The translations under genes were made by a program, and so were the position numbers. The notes below the pieces were generated by a model. That model had not been told where the DNA came from, searched no databases, and saw nothing but the letters and a program-made list of their open reading frames with translations. This document shows, piece after piece, positions 8,269 to 17,561 of a stretch of 64,000 nt of DNA (the first letter of the stretch is position 1; each line of letters opens with the position of its first letter). The DNA comes from Neobacillus niacini (GTDB taxonomy: Bacteria; Bacillota; Bacilli; Bacillales; Cytobacillaceae): NCBI RefSeq assembly GCF_023715785.1, contig NZ_JAMBOX010000005.1:1-64000 (forward strand). The letters are read 5' to 3'.

Positions 8269-9417
8269 TTATACAGTCGTCTTTTCTCGCATGCCTTCAA
8301 TCAATACTTCCACCACTTCTTTGCGGCTGAAGGTGGAAGGCGGAAGCACTCCGGCACGAAGCATCTCCCTCACCTTTGTTCCGGAAAGAATGACCCTATC
8401 CTCTTTGCCATGCGGACAAGTTTTATCGGACGCCATTCCGTCACACTTCGTGCAATAAAAGCTGTGCTCAAAGAACAATGGCTTAATACCTAGTTCCTCT
8501 TCGGTAAATTCGCTAAAAATATGCTGGGCATCATAGGTGCCGTAATAGTTGCCGACACCGGCATGGTCCCTGCCAACAATAAAGTGGGTGCAGCCAAAAT
8601 TTTTCCGGGCAATTGCATGGAAAATCGCCTCTCTTGGCCCGGCATACCGCATCGCCGCAGGATAGACGCCAAGCTGTACCCGCTCTTTCGGATAATAGTT
8701 TTCAAGTAGTACCCGATAGCTTTTTAACCGGATATCCGCTGGGATATCATCCGATTTTGTATCCCCGACAAGCGGGTTAACGAACAGGCCATCAACCGTC
8801 TCAAGCGCGGCTTTTTGAATGTATTCATGGGCGCGGTGGATTGGATTTCTCGTTTGGAATCCAACGACAGTTTTCCAGCCTTTTGCTTTGAAAAATTCCC
8901 TCGTTTCTTTCGGCTCAAACCACACATCACCGAATACGCCTTTTTCCGCCTTTTTTACTAGCACGATCTCACCGGCCACATATACCGGCCCCCGTTCAAA
9001 TAAACGTTTTACCCCCGGATGGGCGATTTCCTCTGTTTTATAAACCTCGATGGCTTCTTTAGTTAAATCAGGTTTAAACGTTTCGGAAACTGTGATCACC
9101 CCATACACTTCGTTGTTGTAGGTGAGCTTGACTTCCTCGCCAACAACCAACGAATCTGCCACTTCATAGGAAACAGGCAGGGTTACCGGAATCGACCAAA
9201 CGGTACCGTCCGCTAAACGCATCGTGGTGACCACTGCCTCGTAATCTCTCTTTCCAAGAAAGCCTGTTAAAGGGCTGAACAAGCCTATTCCGATTAGTTC
9301 CAAGTCACTTAAAGCAACTGAATCAATTTCTATTTCTTTTTTTACTGAGCTAATATCGTAGTGCGGATTGAAAGCTTGAACAAGCTTCCCGCCATGTGGT
9401 TTGGGTAGGAATGACAT
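8269..9417 (-). CDS. sat: sulfate adenylyltransferase, assimilatory copy
   Basis: Joins sulfate and ATP to form APS and pyrophosphate. The 382-residue protein is the monofunctional bacterial Sat type, with an N-terminal PUA-like domain (about 1-160), then [12 protein letters not shown] (nucleotide-binding HxxH) and [17 protein letters not shown] late Cys/His-containing segment ([17 protein letters not shown]) probably binds a metal. It follows cysP with only 2 bp between stop and start, so translation is probably coupled. AAAGG precedes the ATG. Confidence 0.93.
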   Translation of the reverse strand: MSFLPKPHGGKLVQAFNPHYDISSVKKEIEIDSVALSDLELIGIGLFSPLTGFLGKRDYEAVVTTMRLADGTVWSIPVTLPVSYEVADSLVVGEEVKLTYNNEVYGVITVSETFKPDLTKEAIEVYKTEEIAHPGVKRLFERGPVYVAGEIVLVKKAEKGVFGDVWFEPKETREFFKAKGWKTVVGFQTRNPIHRAHEYIQKAALETVDGLFVNPLVGDTKSDDIPADIRLKSYRVLLENYYPKERVQLGVYPAAMRYAGPREAIFHAIARKNFGCTHFIVGRDHAGVGNYYGTYDAQHIFSEFTEEELGIKPLFFEHSFYCTKCDGMASDKTCPHGKEDRVILSGTKVREMLRAGVLPPSTFSRKEVVEVLIEGMREKTTV

Positions 9418-9419
9418 TT

Positions 9420-10496
9420 TTAATCAACCTTTCGTAATAAATCTTTTGTAAAATTTGTCTCAGTTACAGCCGCTGTCTTTATCAATTTCAGAACACCGAA
9501 TACGGAAATGAGCACGCCGGCCATGACAATAATCGGGTAAACATTCTGTACAATTACCAGCTGGATGATGGTATAGGATAAGACCATGGATAAGACAGGG
9601 GAAACGAGCCAAACCGTAAGCAATTGAACAACAATATCCTTTTTTAGCACCGATTTTCCATGCTTGGCAAAACCGATTCCGATAATGGAAGAGGTAGTAA
9701 TCTGCGTTAACGGCACCGGAATTCCAAAAATGGATGCTGCCGTGACAATGCCTGCCCCCGTTCCGGATATGACACAACCCTCTTCCAATCTTAATGTAGT
9801 GATTTTTTTACCATTGGTTTCAATGACCCGGTGGCCCAAGAGACACGCGCCCAACGCGACGGCTAGCCCGCCCCAAAGTACGCCGCTTTCCTTGGACATC
9901 AAGGATGCCGCAACAAGCGGCCCAACGGCATTGGCCACATTGTTCATTCCCGCCGAAAAGGCTTCAAACAGGCCCATAATCACAACCAAAACAGCCAGGA
10001 TTGGAGCCGTCTTACTCGTTGCCAGCAGGGATTGAACGGCTTTTATTTTTAAAAAATAGGTGGCGAAAATCGCAATGAAAAAGGCAGCAAAGGGAGTGAG
10101 CAGCCAAAACATCATAATCCATAAAAGCTTCCCTACAAACACAGATTGATAGACAATCCCTGCTCCGACAACGGAGCCGACCGCCACTTCGCTCGTGGAT
10201 AGAGGGATTCCAAAGATATTTGCCAGGAATAATGACAATGCTGCTGAGGCCAACACGATTAACGCAATCGCATTGGTAAATGTGCTGCTAGGTACGATTT
10301 CACTGCCAATTGTTTTGACCACTTCACCTCCGCCGAGCCATGCCCCTAGAAAAACAGCGATGGCACATAGAAATAAAGCCAATTGCTTCTTCACTACTCC
10401 GGCGCCATAGGGAATTCCCATTGAGGCTGCCGCCCCACTAGCACCGATATTGACGGCAAAAAACAACCCGATTGTAACTGCAATGATGGTTACCGT
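9420..10496 (-). CDS. cysP: sulfate permease of the PiT family
   Basis: Imports sulfate across the cytoplasmic membrane. About 358 residues with some ten hydrophobic helices and the two PiT signature halves ([16 protein letters not shown] and [15 protein letters not shown]). No ATG, GTG or TTG lies where the start should be. The site AAGGAGGGG overlaps the cysH stop, and the in-frame codons after it are ATT, CCT, ACG, GTA. ACG at 10496 is 8 nt from GGAGG, the best spacing, and places the N-terminus level with that of B. subtilis CysP; the first standard in-frame start is a TTG about 40 nt downstream, inside the first helix. The start is therefore uncertain. Its place between cysH and sat matches B. 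subtilis. Confidence 0.85.
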   Translation of the reverse strand, partial: TVTIIAVTIGLFFAVNIGASGAAASMGIPYGAGVVKKQLALFLCAIAVFLGAWLGGGEVVKTIGSEIVPSSTFTNAIALIVLASAALSLFLANIFGIPLSTSEVAVGSVVGAGIVYQSVFVGKLLWIMMFWLLTPFAAFFIAIFATYFLKIKAVQSLLATSKTAPILAVLVVIMGLFEAFSAGMNNVANAVGPLVAASLMSKESGVLWGGLAVALGACLLGHRVIETNGKKITTLRLEEGCVISGTGAGIVTAASIFGIPVPLTQITTSSIIGIGFAKHGKSVLKKDIVVQLLTVWLVSPVLSMVLSYTIIQLVIVQNVYPIIVMAGVLISVFGVLKLIKTAAVTETNFTKDLLRKVD

Positions 10497-10509
10497 AGGA
10501 ATCCCCTCC

Positions 10510-11226
10510 TTAAGATGTGTGCAAGCCACACTCTGTCTTGCTGCTTCCGCTCCAGCGGCCGGCACGGGAATCGCCATCACTTCCGACCGCCTGTGTACAT
10601 GGGAAGCAGCCAATGCTCGGATAATTCCGGTCGTGCAGTTCGTTGTACGGGAGGTCTCGGCTTCTGATGTACTGCCAAACCTCATCCCATGTCCAATGAA
10701 TTAACGGGCAGATTTTAATATTTTTGAACTTTTCATCTTTGTTTAGAAATTGGGTATCCTTCCTGGTTGGCGATTGATCCCGGCGAAGGCCGGAAATCCA
10801 GGCTTCCTTTGAGGTCAACGTCTCTCTTAACGGGATCACCTTCCTGATCTGGCAGCATTGGTTAGGCTCCCGTTTCCATAATGCCGAGCCATACTGGGCC
10901 GCTTGTTCCTTCAAGGTTATCGCCGGTTTCTTCTTTTCAATCTTCAATGACGGGAAACGTTTCTCGATTTTTTCAATAACTTCATAGGTCTCGAGAAAAT
11001 GAAGGTCGGTATCCAAAAAAACGATATGGGCATCGGGCTTCACCTGATAAATCAAATCAATCAACACGATTGCCTCTGCCCCGAAGCTCGAAGCATAAAC
11101 CATTTTGTTCTCTGAATATTGACTATACGCCCATTCCAAAACGGCGCGTGCCCCTTTTGTTTCATCATTTGATAAAAAGTTGTCGGAAATTTGGTTCCAA
11201 TTTTCATATGTCACAGTATTTGTCAA
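10510..11226 (-). CDS. cysH: APS/PAPS reductase, assimilatory copy
   Basis: Reduces activated sulfate to sulfite with thioredoxin. 238 residues: an ATP-pyrophosphatase-like fold (SSFGAEAIVLIDL, LDTDLHF) plus the cysteines C124-C125, C207, C210 and the catalytic C233 in ECGLH. The CC...CxxC set is the [4Fe-4S] signature of APS reductases and of the Bacillus CysH, which accepts both APS and PAPS. It starts at TTG (11226), 9 nt after AGGAGG. It is the first large gene of the operon after yezD and a leader hairpin. Confidence 0.93.
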   Translation of the reverse strand: MTNTVTYENWNQISDNFLSNDETKGARAVLEWAYSQYSENKMVYASSFGAEAIVLIDLIYQVKPDAHIVFLDTDLHFLETYEVIEKIEKRFPSLKIEKKKPAITLKEQAAQYGSALWKREPNQCCQIRKVIPLRETLTSKEAWISGLRRDQSPTRKDTQFLNKDEKFKNIKICPLIHWTWDEVWQYIRSRDLPYNELHDRNYPSIGCFPCTQAVGSDGDSRAGRWSGSSKTECGLHTS

Positions 11227-11252
11227 AGTCGTTAGACCTCCTATCTCTGCAA

Positions 11253-11294
11253 TAAAAAAAGGCAGTCTTCCACCATTATAGGTGCAGACCGCCT
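11253..11294 (-). terminator. leader terminator/attenuator between yezD and cysH
   Basis: AGGCAGTCT (11260-11268) pairs with AGACCGCCT (11286-11294), with one G-U pair when read on the minus strand, followed by a T7 run. It ends about 27 bp before the cysH start, so some or all transcripts from the upstream promoter should stop here unless it is overcome. I see no S-box or T-box consensus upstream of it. Confidence 0.65.
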
Positions 11295-11307
11295 CTAGTT
11301 TGTCTAG

Positions 11308-11466
11308 TCAGCGAGTTTTATTGTTTTGAAGACGAACCTTCTCATTTTTCTCAATTTGCACTACTTTCCCATCTTGGACAACTAGTGTAATCGATCCAAA
11401 TTTAATACTTTCAAGCATTGCCTTAAGATGTTGGGCAATTTCATGCCATTCTTCTGTTGGTCGCAG
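11308..11466 (-). CDS. yezD: small YezD-family (DUF2292) protein
   Basis: A short open frame upstream of cysH ending in TGA at 11308. Its core reads ESIKFGSITLVVQDG followed by KVVQIEKNEKVRL, which I recognise as the YezD/DUF2292 pattern; these small proteins often sit with sulfur genes. The function is unknown. No standard start is placed well. The frame is open upstream through a G7 run; CTG at 11466 lies 8 nt after that run and would give 52 residues, while the first ATG (11418) leaves only 36. An indel in the A6G7 run could also hide the true start. It belongs to the cysH transcript. Confidence 0.65.
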   Translation of the reverse strand: MRPTEEWHEIAQHLKAMLESIKFGSITLVVQDGKVVQIEKNEKVRLQNNKTR

Positions 11467-11528
11467 CCGATTCGCCCCCCCTTTTTTAACTTTTATCTCG
11501 CTTGCATTTAAAATTAATATTAAAATTA

Positions 11529-11557
11529 ATCCTATTATACCGATAGGAATTTGTCAA
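11529..11557 (-). promoter_or_regulatory. promoter and putative operator of the cysH operon
   Basis: On the minus strand TTGACA (11557-11552) is followed after 17 bp by TAGGAT (11534-11529), a sigma-A-like pair. An inverted repeat, AATTCCTAT and ATAGGATT, covers the spacer and the -10, where a repressor would block polymerase. CymR is the expected sulfur repressor in Bacillus and its sites contain a GGAATT-like half; assigning this site to CymR is inference. Confidence 0.55.
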
Positions 11558-11738
11558 TAATGTGTATTTCAATTTTTCAAAATTTTTTACAGAAAAAAAA
11601 GTTGACAATGATTTTTCCCAAGCGAAACATTTTTTGCTATTACAATAATTTTAATAAGAGACTAAAAAGGTTGCTCTAGACACACTCGACAATCGATTGC
11701 TAAGATAATGATGGCAGTAGAAATTGGGGGCTTTAACC

Positions 11739-12608
11739 ATGGAGCAAGAAAAGTATCTGGAATTAAAAAAGGGCGAACGCGGGGCAATTATTAGTATAGT
11801 GGCATACCTTTGTTTATCCGCACTAAAGCTAACAGTCGGCTTTTTTACAAATTCCGAAGCATTAAAGGCGGACGGGCTTAATAATACAACCGATGTCCTG
11901 GCTTCAATTGTTGTATTGATTGGGTTGAAATTATCGCAAAAACCTGCTGATCGAGATCACCCTTACGGTCATTGGAAAGCGGAAACTGTCGCCTCCATGG
12001 TATCTTCTTTTATTATGATGGCTGTGGGGATTGAAGTACTATATGCTGCGGCAACGACCATGTTGAATGGGAGAAGTGTCTCCCCAGATCCAATTGCGGC
12101 CGTTACCGGTTTATTTTGTGCGATTGTCATGTATGTTGTTTACCGCAATAATCGCAAGCTCGCTGAAAAAATCAACAGCCAATCGGTAATGGCGGCGGCC
12201 AAGGATAACCTTTCCGATGCCTGGGTCAGTATTGGGACGGCCATCGGCATCATCGGCGCCCAATTTCAGCTTCCCTGGCTTGACCCGGTAACCGCCATTG
12301 TGGTTGGCTTGCTTATTTGTAACACAGCGTGGGACATCTTCCGCTCCGCTTCCCATAGTTTGACCGATGGATTTGATGTGAAGGAAATGCACTCTTTTAA
12401 AAATACAATTGAGGAAATTCCCGGTGTAAAAGGAATCAAGGACATTAAAGCACGGAATTACGGAAACAGCGCCGTGGTCGATGTCGTCATCCTGGTCAAT
12501 TCCACGTTAAACATTCGGGACGCGCATGATGTGGCCACAAAGGTAGAGAACGAGCTAATCAAAAAACATGATGTTTTTGATGTCCATGTACATGTCGAGC
12601 CAAATTAA
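11739..12608 (+). CDS. cation diffusion facilitator (CDF) exporter, probably Mn-type
   Basis: Proton-coupled divalent metal exporter of the cytoplasmic membrane. 289 residues with six predicted helices and a C-terminal cytoplasmic domain (about 210-289) ending in VHVHVEP. Metal-site segments are ADGLNNTTD in helix 2 and DNLSDAWVS in helix 5; the acidic/Asn pattern without the HxxxD of zinc exporters resembles Bacillus Mn exporters such as MneS. The start is the ATG at 11739, with GGGGG 8 nt upstream; the TTG 15 bp earlier lies inside that site. It is transcribed away from the cysH operon. Confidence 0.82.
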   Translation: MEQEKYLELKKGERGAIISIVAYLCLSALKLTVGFFTNSEALKADGLNNTTDVLASIVVLIGLKLSQKPADRDHPYGHWKAETVASMVSSFIMMAVGIEVLYAAATTMLNGRSVSPDPIAAVTGLFCAIVMYVVYRNNRKLAEKINSQSVMAAAKDNLSDAWVSIGTAIGIIGAQFQLPWLDPVTAIVVGLLICNTAWDIFRSASHSLTDGFDVKEMHSFKNTIEEIPGVKGIKDIKARNYGNSAVVDVVILVNSTLNIRDAHDVATKVENELIKKHDVFDVHVHVEPN

Positions 12609-12612
12609 CGCG

Positions 12613-12645
12613 AAAAGGCGGAGAATCGTTCATTCACCGCCTTTT
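12613..12645. terminator. bidirectional terminator between convergent genes
   Basis: AAAAGGCGG (12613-12621) pairs with CCGCCTTTT (12637-12645). One arm overlaps the last codons of the UbiB-like gene. Confidence 0.7.
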
Positions 12646-14237
12646 AACCATTTTTTCTGATTTATATTACTAATGAGGTAGGTGATAAAAGAAAGACCAA
12701 CGAGTCCGGTTGCCCCTTTCCAAAGGATCTCTTCGTTAATATACAGACCAGAAAAAACTCCGGCCACTCCCAGGATCGCCAGAAAAAATGCTTGTTTCTT
12801 CTGATTTTCAAATTTGGTAAAGTAAAACTCTCTTTGCTTGAGTGCCTGCGTTTGCTCAAGGTAACGATTCGGCGCCTCAAGCAAATCAGTAATAGAATGA
12901 AAGATTTGAAAAACCGGCTGGGAATGAATCCATTTTAATACAAGCTTCCATTTACTTTGATTGCCATGATTCAGCCAATCAATAAAAGCGGGTTTGGCTA
13001 TCTCTAGCAATTCCTGGTCCGGGCTAATGCTATGAAGCATTCCCTCAATGGTTACGAATGATCGGCCAAGGAAAATAAATCTGGTTGGAACCTGGATTGG
13101 CAGTGATTTAATCATTTCATTCAGGTCTTTTTTTACCTGAAACAGGTCCATCTCCTTCAACTGATTAAAATCAAAAGAAAAGGCTTCTTTTAATACCGGC
13201 TCAATGGCTTTTGTGTTGGCGCCAGGTTGGATGAAACCCAAATCTATTAAAACTTTGACTGCCATGGCATAGTTTTTTGCCAATATCGCTTGAATCAGGT
13301 CCTGGAAATTCAGCGCGTCTTTTTTCGAAATCTCCCCGATTATGCCAAAGTCCAAAAGGATGATGGTGCCATCCGCTTTCACCAGTACATTCCCAGCGTG
13401 TGGGTCTGCATGAAAGATACCGGCCTCCAGCCATTGTGGGATAAACATTCTAAACAGCCGCTGGGCTAGTTCTGCCCTGTCTATCGAGTTTTGTTCTAAA
13501 AAATCAAGGTCAGTAATCCTTGCCCCTTCCACCCATTCCATGACCAAAACTTTCGAGGTTGATAGATTGGGATAGGTTTTAGGAATGGCGAGCCCTTGAA
13601 AGGACTGAAAACGATGGCGGAAAGTTTGGATTGCTTCCAGTTCCTTTTTGAAATCCACTTCTTTTTCAATCACCGTTTTTAGTTCCTGAAATAACATCTT
13701 AAAATTAATAAAACCCTTTGGAACAGGGGCAAAATGATCGGCAAACCAAATAATAATCGACAATGCCCGAAAATCAGTCGTGATAATCGACTTTATCATA
13801 GGACGCTGCACCTTGACAGCCACTTCTATTCCGTCTTTGAGTATGCCGCGGTAAACCTCGCCAATGGATGCAGAAGCTACAGCTATCGGGTCAATAGATA
13901 GCATGAATTGTTCAATCGGACCGCCCCATTCTTTTTCAATGACCACTTTGATTTCTTCCCAATCGGAGGGGGGCACCTGATCTACTAAGTCCTGTATTTG
14001 GCTGATAAAACTATTGGGCAGCAAATCGGCCCGAATACTTAAAAATTGACCGACTTTTATTAACAATCCCTCTAAATCAAAGAGCAATTGTCGAAACTCT
14101 TGTCCAATATTCCCCCATAGCTTTTCCCGCTCTATTTCGGATTTTTTCATCAACTTGTACCAGTACACCCTTAGGAAAACAGACAAAGCAAAGGACAAAA
14201 TCCTCCACATCCGCCGCGACTTTTGCTTGTATTTCAT
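12630..14237 (-). CDS. AarF/UbiB (ABC1) family atypical kinase
   Basis: 535 residues. It has the ABC1/UbiB signature KVGQFLSIRADLLP (the KxGQ motif, about 62-75), a protein-kinase-like core with HADPHAGNVLV (catalytic loop) and LLDFGIIG (DFG-like metal site), and two hydrophobic helices at the C-terminus (about 480-530) that anchor it to the membrane. Relatives support quinone synthesis or lipid handling as ATPases; the role in Bacillus is unknown. GAGGGG precedes the ATG. It is monocistronic and convergent with the CDF gene. Confidence 0.85.
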   Translation of the reverse strand: MKYKQKSRRMWRILSFALSVFLRVYWYKLMKKSEIEREKLWGNIGQEFRQLLFDLEGLLIKVGQFLSIRADLLPNSFISQIQDLVDQVPPSDWEEIKVVIEKEWGGPIEQFMLSIDPIAVASASIGEVYRGILKDGIEVAVKVQRPMIKSIITTDFRALSIIIWFADHFAPVPKGFINFKMLFQELKTVIEKEVDFKKELEAIQTFRHRFQSFQGLAIPKTYPNLSTSKVLVMEWVEGARITDLDFLEQNSIDRAELAQRLFRMFIPQWLEAGIFHADPHAGNVLVKADGTIILLDFGIIGEISKKDALNFQDLIQAILAKNYAMAVKVLIDLGFIQPGANTKAIEPVLKEAFSFDFNQLKEMDLFQVKKDLNEMIKSLPIQVPTRFIFLGRSFVTIEGMLHSISPDQELLEIAKPAFIDWLNHGNQSKWKLVLKWIHSQPVFQIFHSITDLLEAPNRYLEQTQALKQREFYFTKFENQKKQAFFLAILGVAGVFSGLYINEEILWKGATGLVGLSFITYLISNINQKKWLKGGE

Positions 14238-14382
14238 TGAATATCCACCCCTCGTTAAACAGCTACATTAGTATTATAGACGTTTTGCCTAGAACTGGAA
14301 ATACTTTGATTTCATTGGTATGTTAGGGATATTTTTGTCAAGACGTGAAAAACTAATGTTGCTTAAAAAAGGAGGTTTTTCG

Positions 14383-15243
14383 ATGGATAAAGAGATGTCC
14401 TACGGAAGTGATTACAAGTTTATTCCAGCTACTTCCATTGCCAGTGGTATTGGAATTGAAGTGTTACCAGATATTTATTCTTATACCATCCAAATTGTCA
14501 ATATATGTTTTGTGGGAAACCCGGATCGAAACGAGTATGTTTTGGTGGATGCCGGAATGCCGGAATCAGCAGAGGAAATTATTAGGGTTGCGGAGGAACG
14601 GTTTGGCAGCGGCAGCCGACCAAAGGCGATTATTTTAACGCATGGGCATTTTGATCATGTTGGAGCCATTGTGGAGCTGGTAAACCATTGGCAGGTTCCG
14701 GTGTTTGCCAATGAAATGGAACTGCCGTTTTTAACCGGCCTTCAGAGTTACCCTGAACCGGACCCAACGGTCGAGGGCGGCATGGTAGCCAAGATGTCAC
14801 AGATGTTCCCGAATGAGCCAGTTAACCTGGGGAGCCAAGTGGAAAAGCTGCCTTCCGATGGAACCGTCCCGTTTTTAGATGGGTTCCGCTGGATTCACAC
14901 ACCAGGCCACTCGCCTGGGCACGTTTCCTTTTTTAGGGATTCCGACCGGGCTTTGATTGCTGGTGATGCGTTTATTAATGTAAAACAGGACTCTTTATAT
15001 AAGGTATTGACGCAGGAACAGGAAATCAATGGCCCGCCCCGGTATCTGACGACAGATTGGCAGGCGGCAAAGAGCTCTGTTCAACGGCTAGCCGAATTGA
15101 ACCCTTCTGTTGCTGTTGTCGGGCACGGGGCCCCTGTTGCAGGTGATACGCTATCTAACGGACTTCGGAGGCTGGTGAACGACTTCGACCGGCTGGCAAT
15201 TCCGGATTACGGGAAATATGTGGATGGTGGCGGGCCGCACTGA
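14383..15243 (+). CDS. metallo-beta-lactamase fold hydrolase
   Basis: 286 residues with the complete metal-binding set of the MBL fold: THGHFDHVG (HxHxDH), HTPGHSPGH, AGDAF and a late VGHGAP. The substrate is not evident; the layout resembles YflN-type and glyoxalase II-like hydrolases. The true start is the ATG at 14383, behind a perfect AAAGGAGG with 8-nt spacing; an upstream in-frame ATG at 14320 lacks a site. It is a single gene, followed by a small repeat cluster. Confidence 0.85.
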   Translation: MDKEMSYGSDYKFIPATSIASGIGIEVLPDIYSYTIQIVNICFVGNPDRNEYVLVDAGMPESAEEIIRVAEERFGSGSRPKAIILTHGHFDHVGAIVELVNHWQVPVFANEMELPFLTGLQSYPEPDPTVEGGMVAKMSQMFPNEPVNLGSQVEKLPSDGTVPFLDGFRWIHTPGHSPGHVSFFRDSDRALIAGDAFINVKQDSLYKVLTQEQEINGPPRYLTTDWQAAKSSVQRLAELNPSVAVVGHGAPVAGDTLSNGLRRLVNDFDRLAIPDYGKYVDGGGPH

Positions 15244-15304
15244 GGTTTTATTGAATAGGGTTTGCGGTGTCTTTTTGTGGCGGGTTTAACGGGTTATTGA
15301 GCGA

Positions 15305-15420
15305 ATCGCGGATATATTCGGATTATCGCAGATATATTGAATTTATCGCGGATATAGTCGCGACTATCGCAGATATATTAAAATTATCGCAGATATAGTT
15401 GGTTTTACCGCAGATATATT
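15305..15420. repeat. short tandem repeats of about 20 bp, six copies
   Basis: The motif ATCGC[AG]GATATA[GT]T occurs at 15305, 15325, 15345, 15366 and 15386, with a variant ACCGCAGATATATT at 15407, a 20-21 bp period. It fills the space between the MBL gene and the htpG terminator. No coding frame is supported. Confidence 0.85.
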
Positions 15421-15471
15421 TTTTTTCACCCGAGATGAAGGACAGTTTCTCCATTTTGTCCTTCCAAAAAC

Positions 15472-15510
15472 AAAAAAAGGATTGCCGCACATCCCCATGC
15501 GGCAATCCTT
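15472..15510 (-). terminator. htpG terminator
   Basis: Perfect 13-bp stem AAGGATTGCCGCA (15477-15489) with TGCGGCAATCCTT (15498-15510), followed on the minus strand by a T run. It directly follows the htpG stop. Confidence 0.85.
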
Positions 15511-15519
15511 CCCCATTCC

Positions 15520-17400
15520 TTACACCATAATTTTGCAAATATTGTTGGTAAACTCTACCGGGTCCTCGACTGGCAACCCTTCGATCAACAGGGCTTGGTT
15601 GTACAGCAGATGGGTATAGAGGCCAAGTTTGTCTTGATCGGAGGCAAATGCTTCCTTCAACGCATCAAAAACCTCGTGGTTGACGTTGATTTCCAATACT
15701 TTTTCGGCCTTGATGTTTTGGTTGTTCGGCATCGCACTCAAAATTTTCTCCATCTCGATAGAGACATCGCCGTCGGTCGATAAACATACCGGATGTGACT
15801 TCAGACGTTTGGAGACGCGGACATCCTTCACTTTGCCTGCCAAAATTTCCTTCATCCGCTCGAACAAATCCTTGTTGTCCTGCTGTTCGGAAGCAGCTTC
15901 CTTTTCCTGCTCTTCCGCTTCAAAGCCCAAGTCGCCACTGGACACGGATTTAAATTCTTTCTCCTTATAGCTCATCAACATTCTGATGGCAAACTCGTCA
16001 ATTTCATCTGTAAAGTATAAAATCTCATATCCTTTATCTGCCACCAGCTCTGTCTGCGGCAATTTTTCAATTCGCTCATTGGAGGCGCCGGTTGCATAGA
16101 AGATGTATTTTTGGTCCTCCGGCATTCTGGACACATATTCATCCAATGTAACTAGCTTCTTCTCTTTAGAAGAATAGAACATTAATAGGTCCTGCAATTC
16201 GTCTTTATGTGAACCGAAATCGCTATAGACCCCGTATTTTAACTGGCGGCCAAACGCCCCGTAAAATTGCTCGTATTTTTCTCGGTCATTTTTTAACAAG
16301 CTCAAAAGCTCACTCTTAATTTTCTTGTTGATGTTCTTGGCGATCAGCTTTAGCTGGCGGTCATGCTGCAGCATCTCACGGGAAATGTTAAGCGATAAGT
16401 CCTCTGAATCGACCATCCCCTTAACAAAGCTGAAGTAGTCCGGAAGCAGGTCGGCACACTTGTTCATGATTAACACACCGCTGGAATACAACTCCAAGCC
16501 CTTTTCATATTCGGCAGAGTAATAGTCAAATGGAATATTCTCCGGAATATAAAGGATGGCATTATATCGGACGGCACCGTCAACGCTGATATGGATATGT
16601 TTTAGCGGCTTGTCGAAGCCATAGCGCTTTTCTGAATAGAAATTGTTATAGTCCTCGTCGGTTAGTTCGTTTTTATTTTTCCGCCAAATCGGCACCATAC
16701 TGTTAACGGTCTGTTCTTCGACGTATTCTTCATACTCCGTTTCGCTTCCCTCTTTCAGCCGGCTATTGGTGACATCCATTTTTATCGGGTAGCGGATAAA
16801 GTCGGAGTATTTCTTGATAATCGACTTTAGACGGTATTCCTCAAGAAACTCATCATAATTTTCATCCTCGGTATTTTCCTTGATTTTTAAAATAATCTCG
16901 GTACCTAGGGAGTCTTTCTCACATGGTTCGATGGTATAGCCATCTGCACCCTTTGATTCCCATTTATATGCTTCTCCGCTGCCTAATGCCTTGCTGATCA
17001 CGGTGACCACATCGGCAACCATAAACGCAGAATAGAACCCCACACCAAACTGGCCGATAATATCATAGCCGTCCTTTAACTCATTCTCCGATTTGAAGGC
17101 TAGTGAACCGCTTTTCGCAATTGTACCTAGATTGTTTTCCAGTTCTTCCTTGGTCATCCCAATCCCGGTATCAACGATTCTCAGGGTTCGATTGACCTTA
17201 TCGGCAGTCACCTTTATGTAGTAATTTTCTTTGTCAAAGGTCAAGGACTCGTCCGTTAACGCCCGATAATAAATTTTGTCAATGGCATCGCTTGCGTTGG
17301 AAATAAGCTCCCGCAGGAAAATTTCACGATGCGTGTAAATCGAGTTGATCATCATGTCCAATAAACGTTTCGATTCGGCTTTAAATTGTTTTGTTTCCAT
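15520..17400 (-). CDS. htpG: HSP90-family chaperone HtpG
   Basis: ATP-dependent cytoplasmic chaperone, 626 residues, the usual length. The N-terminal GHKL ATPase has [23 protein letters not shown] and [15 protein letters not shown]; the middle domain (about 230-500, with SREMLQ) and the C-terminal dimerisation domain follow. The start is the ATG at 17400, 6 nt after GGAGAG, in agreement with the family N-terminus [17 protein letters not shown] operator lies 60 bp upstream, which points to HrcA repression; in B. subtilis htpG is not in the CIRCE regulon. Confidence 0.96.
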   Translation of the reverse strand: METKQFKAESKRLLDMMINSIYTHREIFLRELISNASDAIDKIYYRALTDESLTFDKENYYIKVTADKVNRTLRIVDTGIGMTKEELENNLGTIAKSGSLAFKSENELKDGYDIIGQFGVGFYSAFMVADVVTVISKALGSGEAYKWESKGADGYTIEPCEKDSLGTEIILKIKENTEDENYDEFLEEYRLKSIIKKYSDFIRYPIKMDVTNSRLKEGSETEYEEYVEEQTVNSMVPIWRKNKNELTDEDYNNFYSEKRYGFDKPLKHIHISVDGAVRYNAILYIPENIPFDYYSAEYEKGLELYSSGVLIMNKCADLLPDYFSFVKGMVDSEDLSLNISREMLQHDRQLKLIAKNINKKIKSELLSLLKNDREKYEQFYGAFGRQLKYGVYSDFGSHKDELQDLLMFYSSKEKKLVTLDEYVSRMPEDQKYIFYATGASNERIEKLPQTELVADKGYEILYFTDEIDEFAIRMLMSYKEKEFKSVSSGDLGFEAEEQEKEAASEQQDNKDLFERMKEILAGKVKDVRVSKRLKSHPVCLSTDGDVSIEMEKILSAMPNNQNIKAEKVLEINVNHEVFDALKEAFASDQDKLGLYTHLLYNQALLIEGLPVEDPVEFTNNICKIMV

Positions 17401-17459
17401 CACGCTCTCTCCTTCCATTTCTACCTATTCATCATAATTGCCGGAAGTCAATAAATCAA

Positions 17460-17486
17460 TTGGCACTCATCAACCTAGAGTGCTAA
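17460..17486 (-). promoter_or_regulatory. CIRCE operator (HrcA binding site) of htpG
   Basis: TTGGCACTC (17460-17468), 9-bp spacer, GAGTGCTAA (17478-17486). The consensus is TTAGCACTC-N9-GAGTGCTAA, so only one position differs. It lies just downstream of the predicted promoter, where CIRCE normally sits. Confidence 0.93.
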
Positions 17487-17494
17487 CAACTATT

Positions 17495-17523
17495 TTAATA
17501 TCATAAAATATCTTTTTCGTCAA
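17495..17523 (-). promoter_or_regulatory. predicted sigma-A promoter of htpG
   Basis: TTGACG (17523-17518), 17-bp spacer, TATTAA (17500-17495) on the minus strand, immediately followed by CIRCE and preceded by the terminator of the histidine kinase gene. Confidence 0.65.
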
Positions 17524-17553
17524 TAAAAACGCGAATGGTCCGGCACCATTCGC
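17524..17553 (-). terminator. terminator of the PAS histidine kinase gene
   Basis: GCGAATGGT (17531-17539) pairs with ACCATTCGC (17545-17553); on the minus strand GTTTTT follows the stem. Confidence 0.8.
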
Positions 17554-17561
17554 TCTAAGCA

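Noticed and set aside
11227..11530. S-box (SAM) or T-box riboswitch before cysH
   Set aside because: I found neither the S-box core nor a T-box bulge sequence; only a YezD frame and a simple terminator hairpin are visible.
12111..12392. Antisense frame of 93 codons in the CDF gene
   Set aside because: A shadow of the coding strand with no binding site; the CDF frame carries the family motifs.
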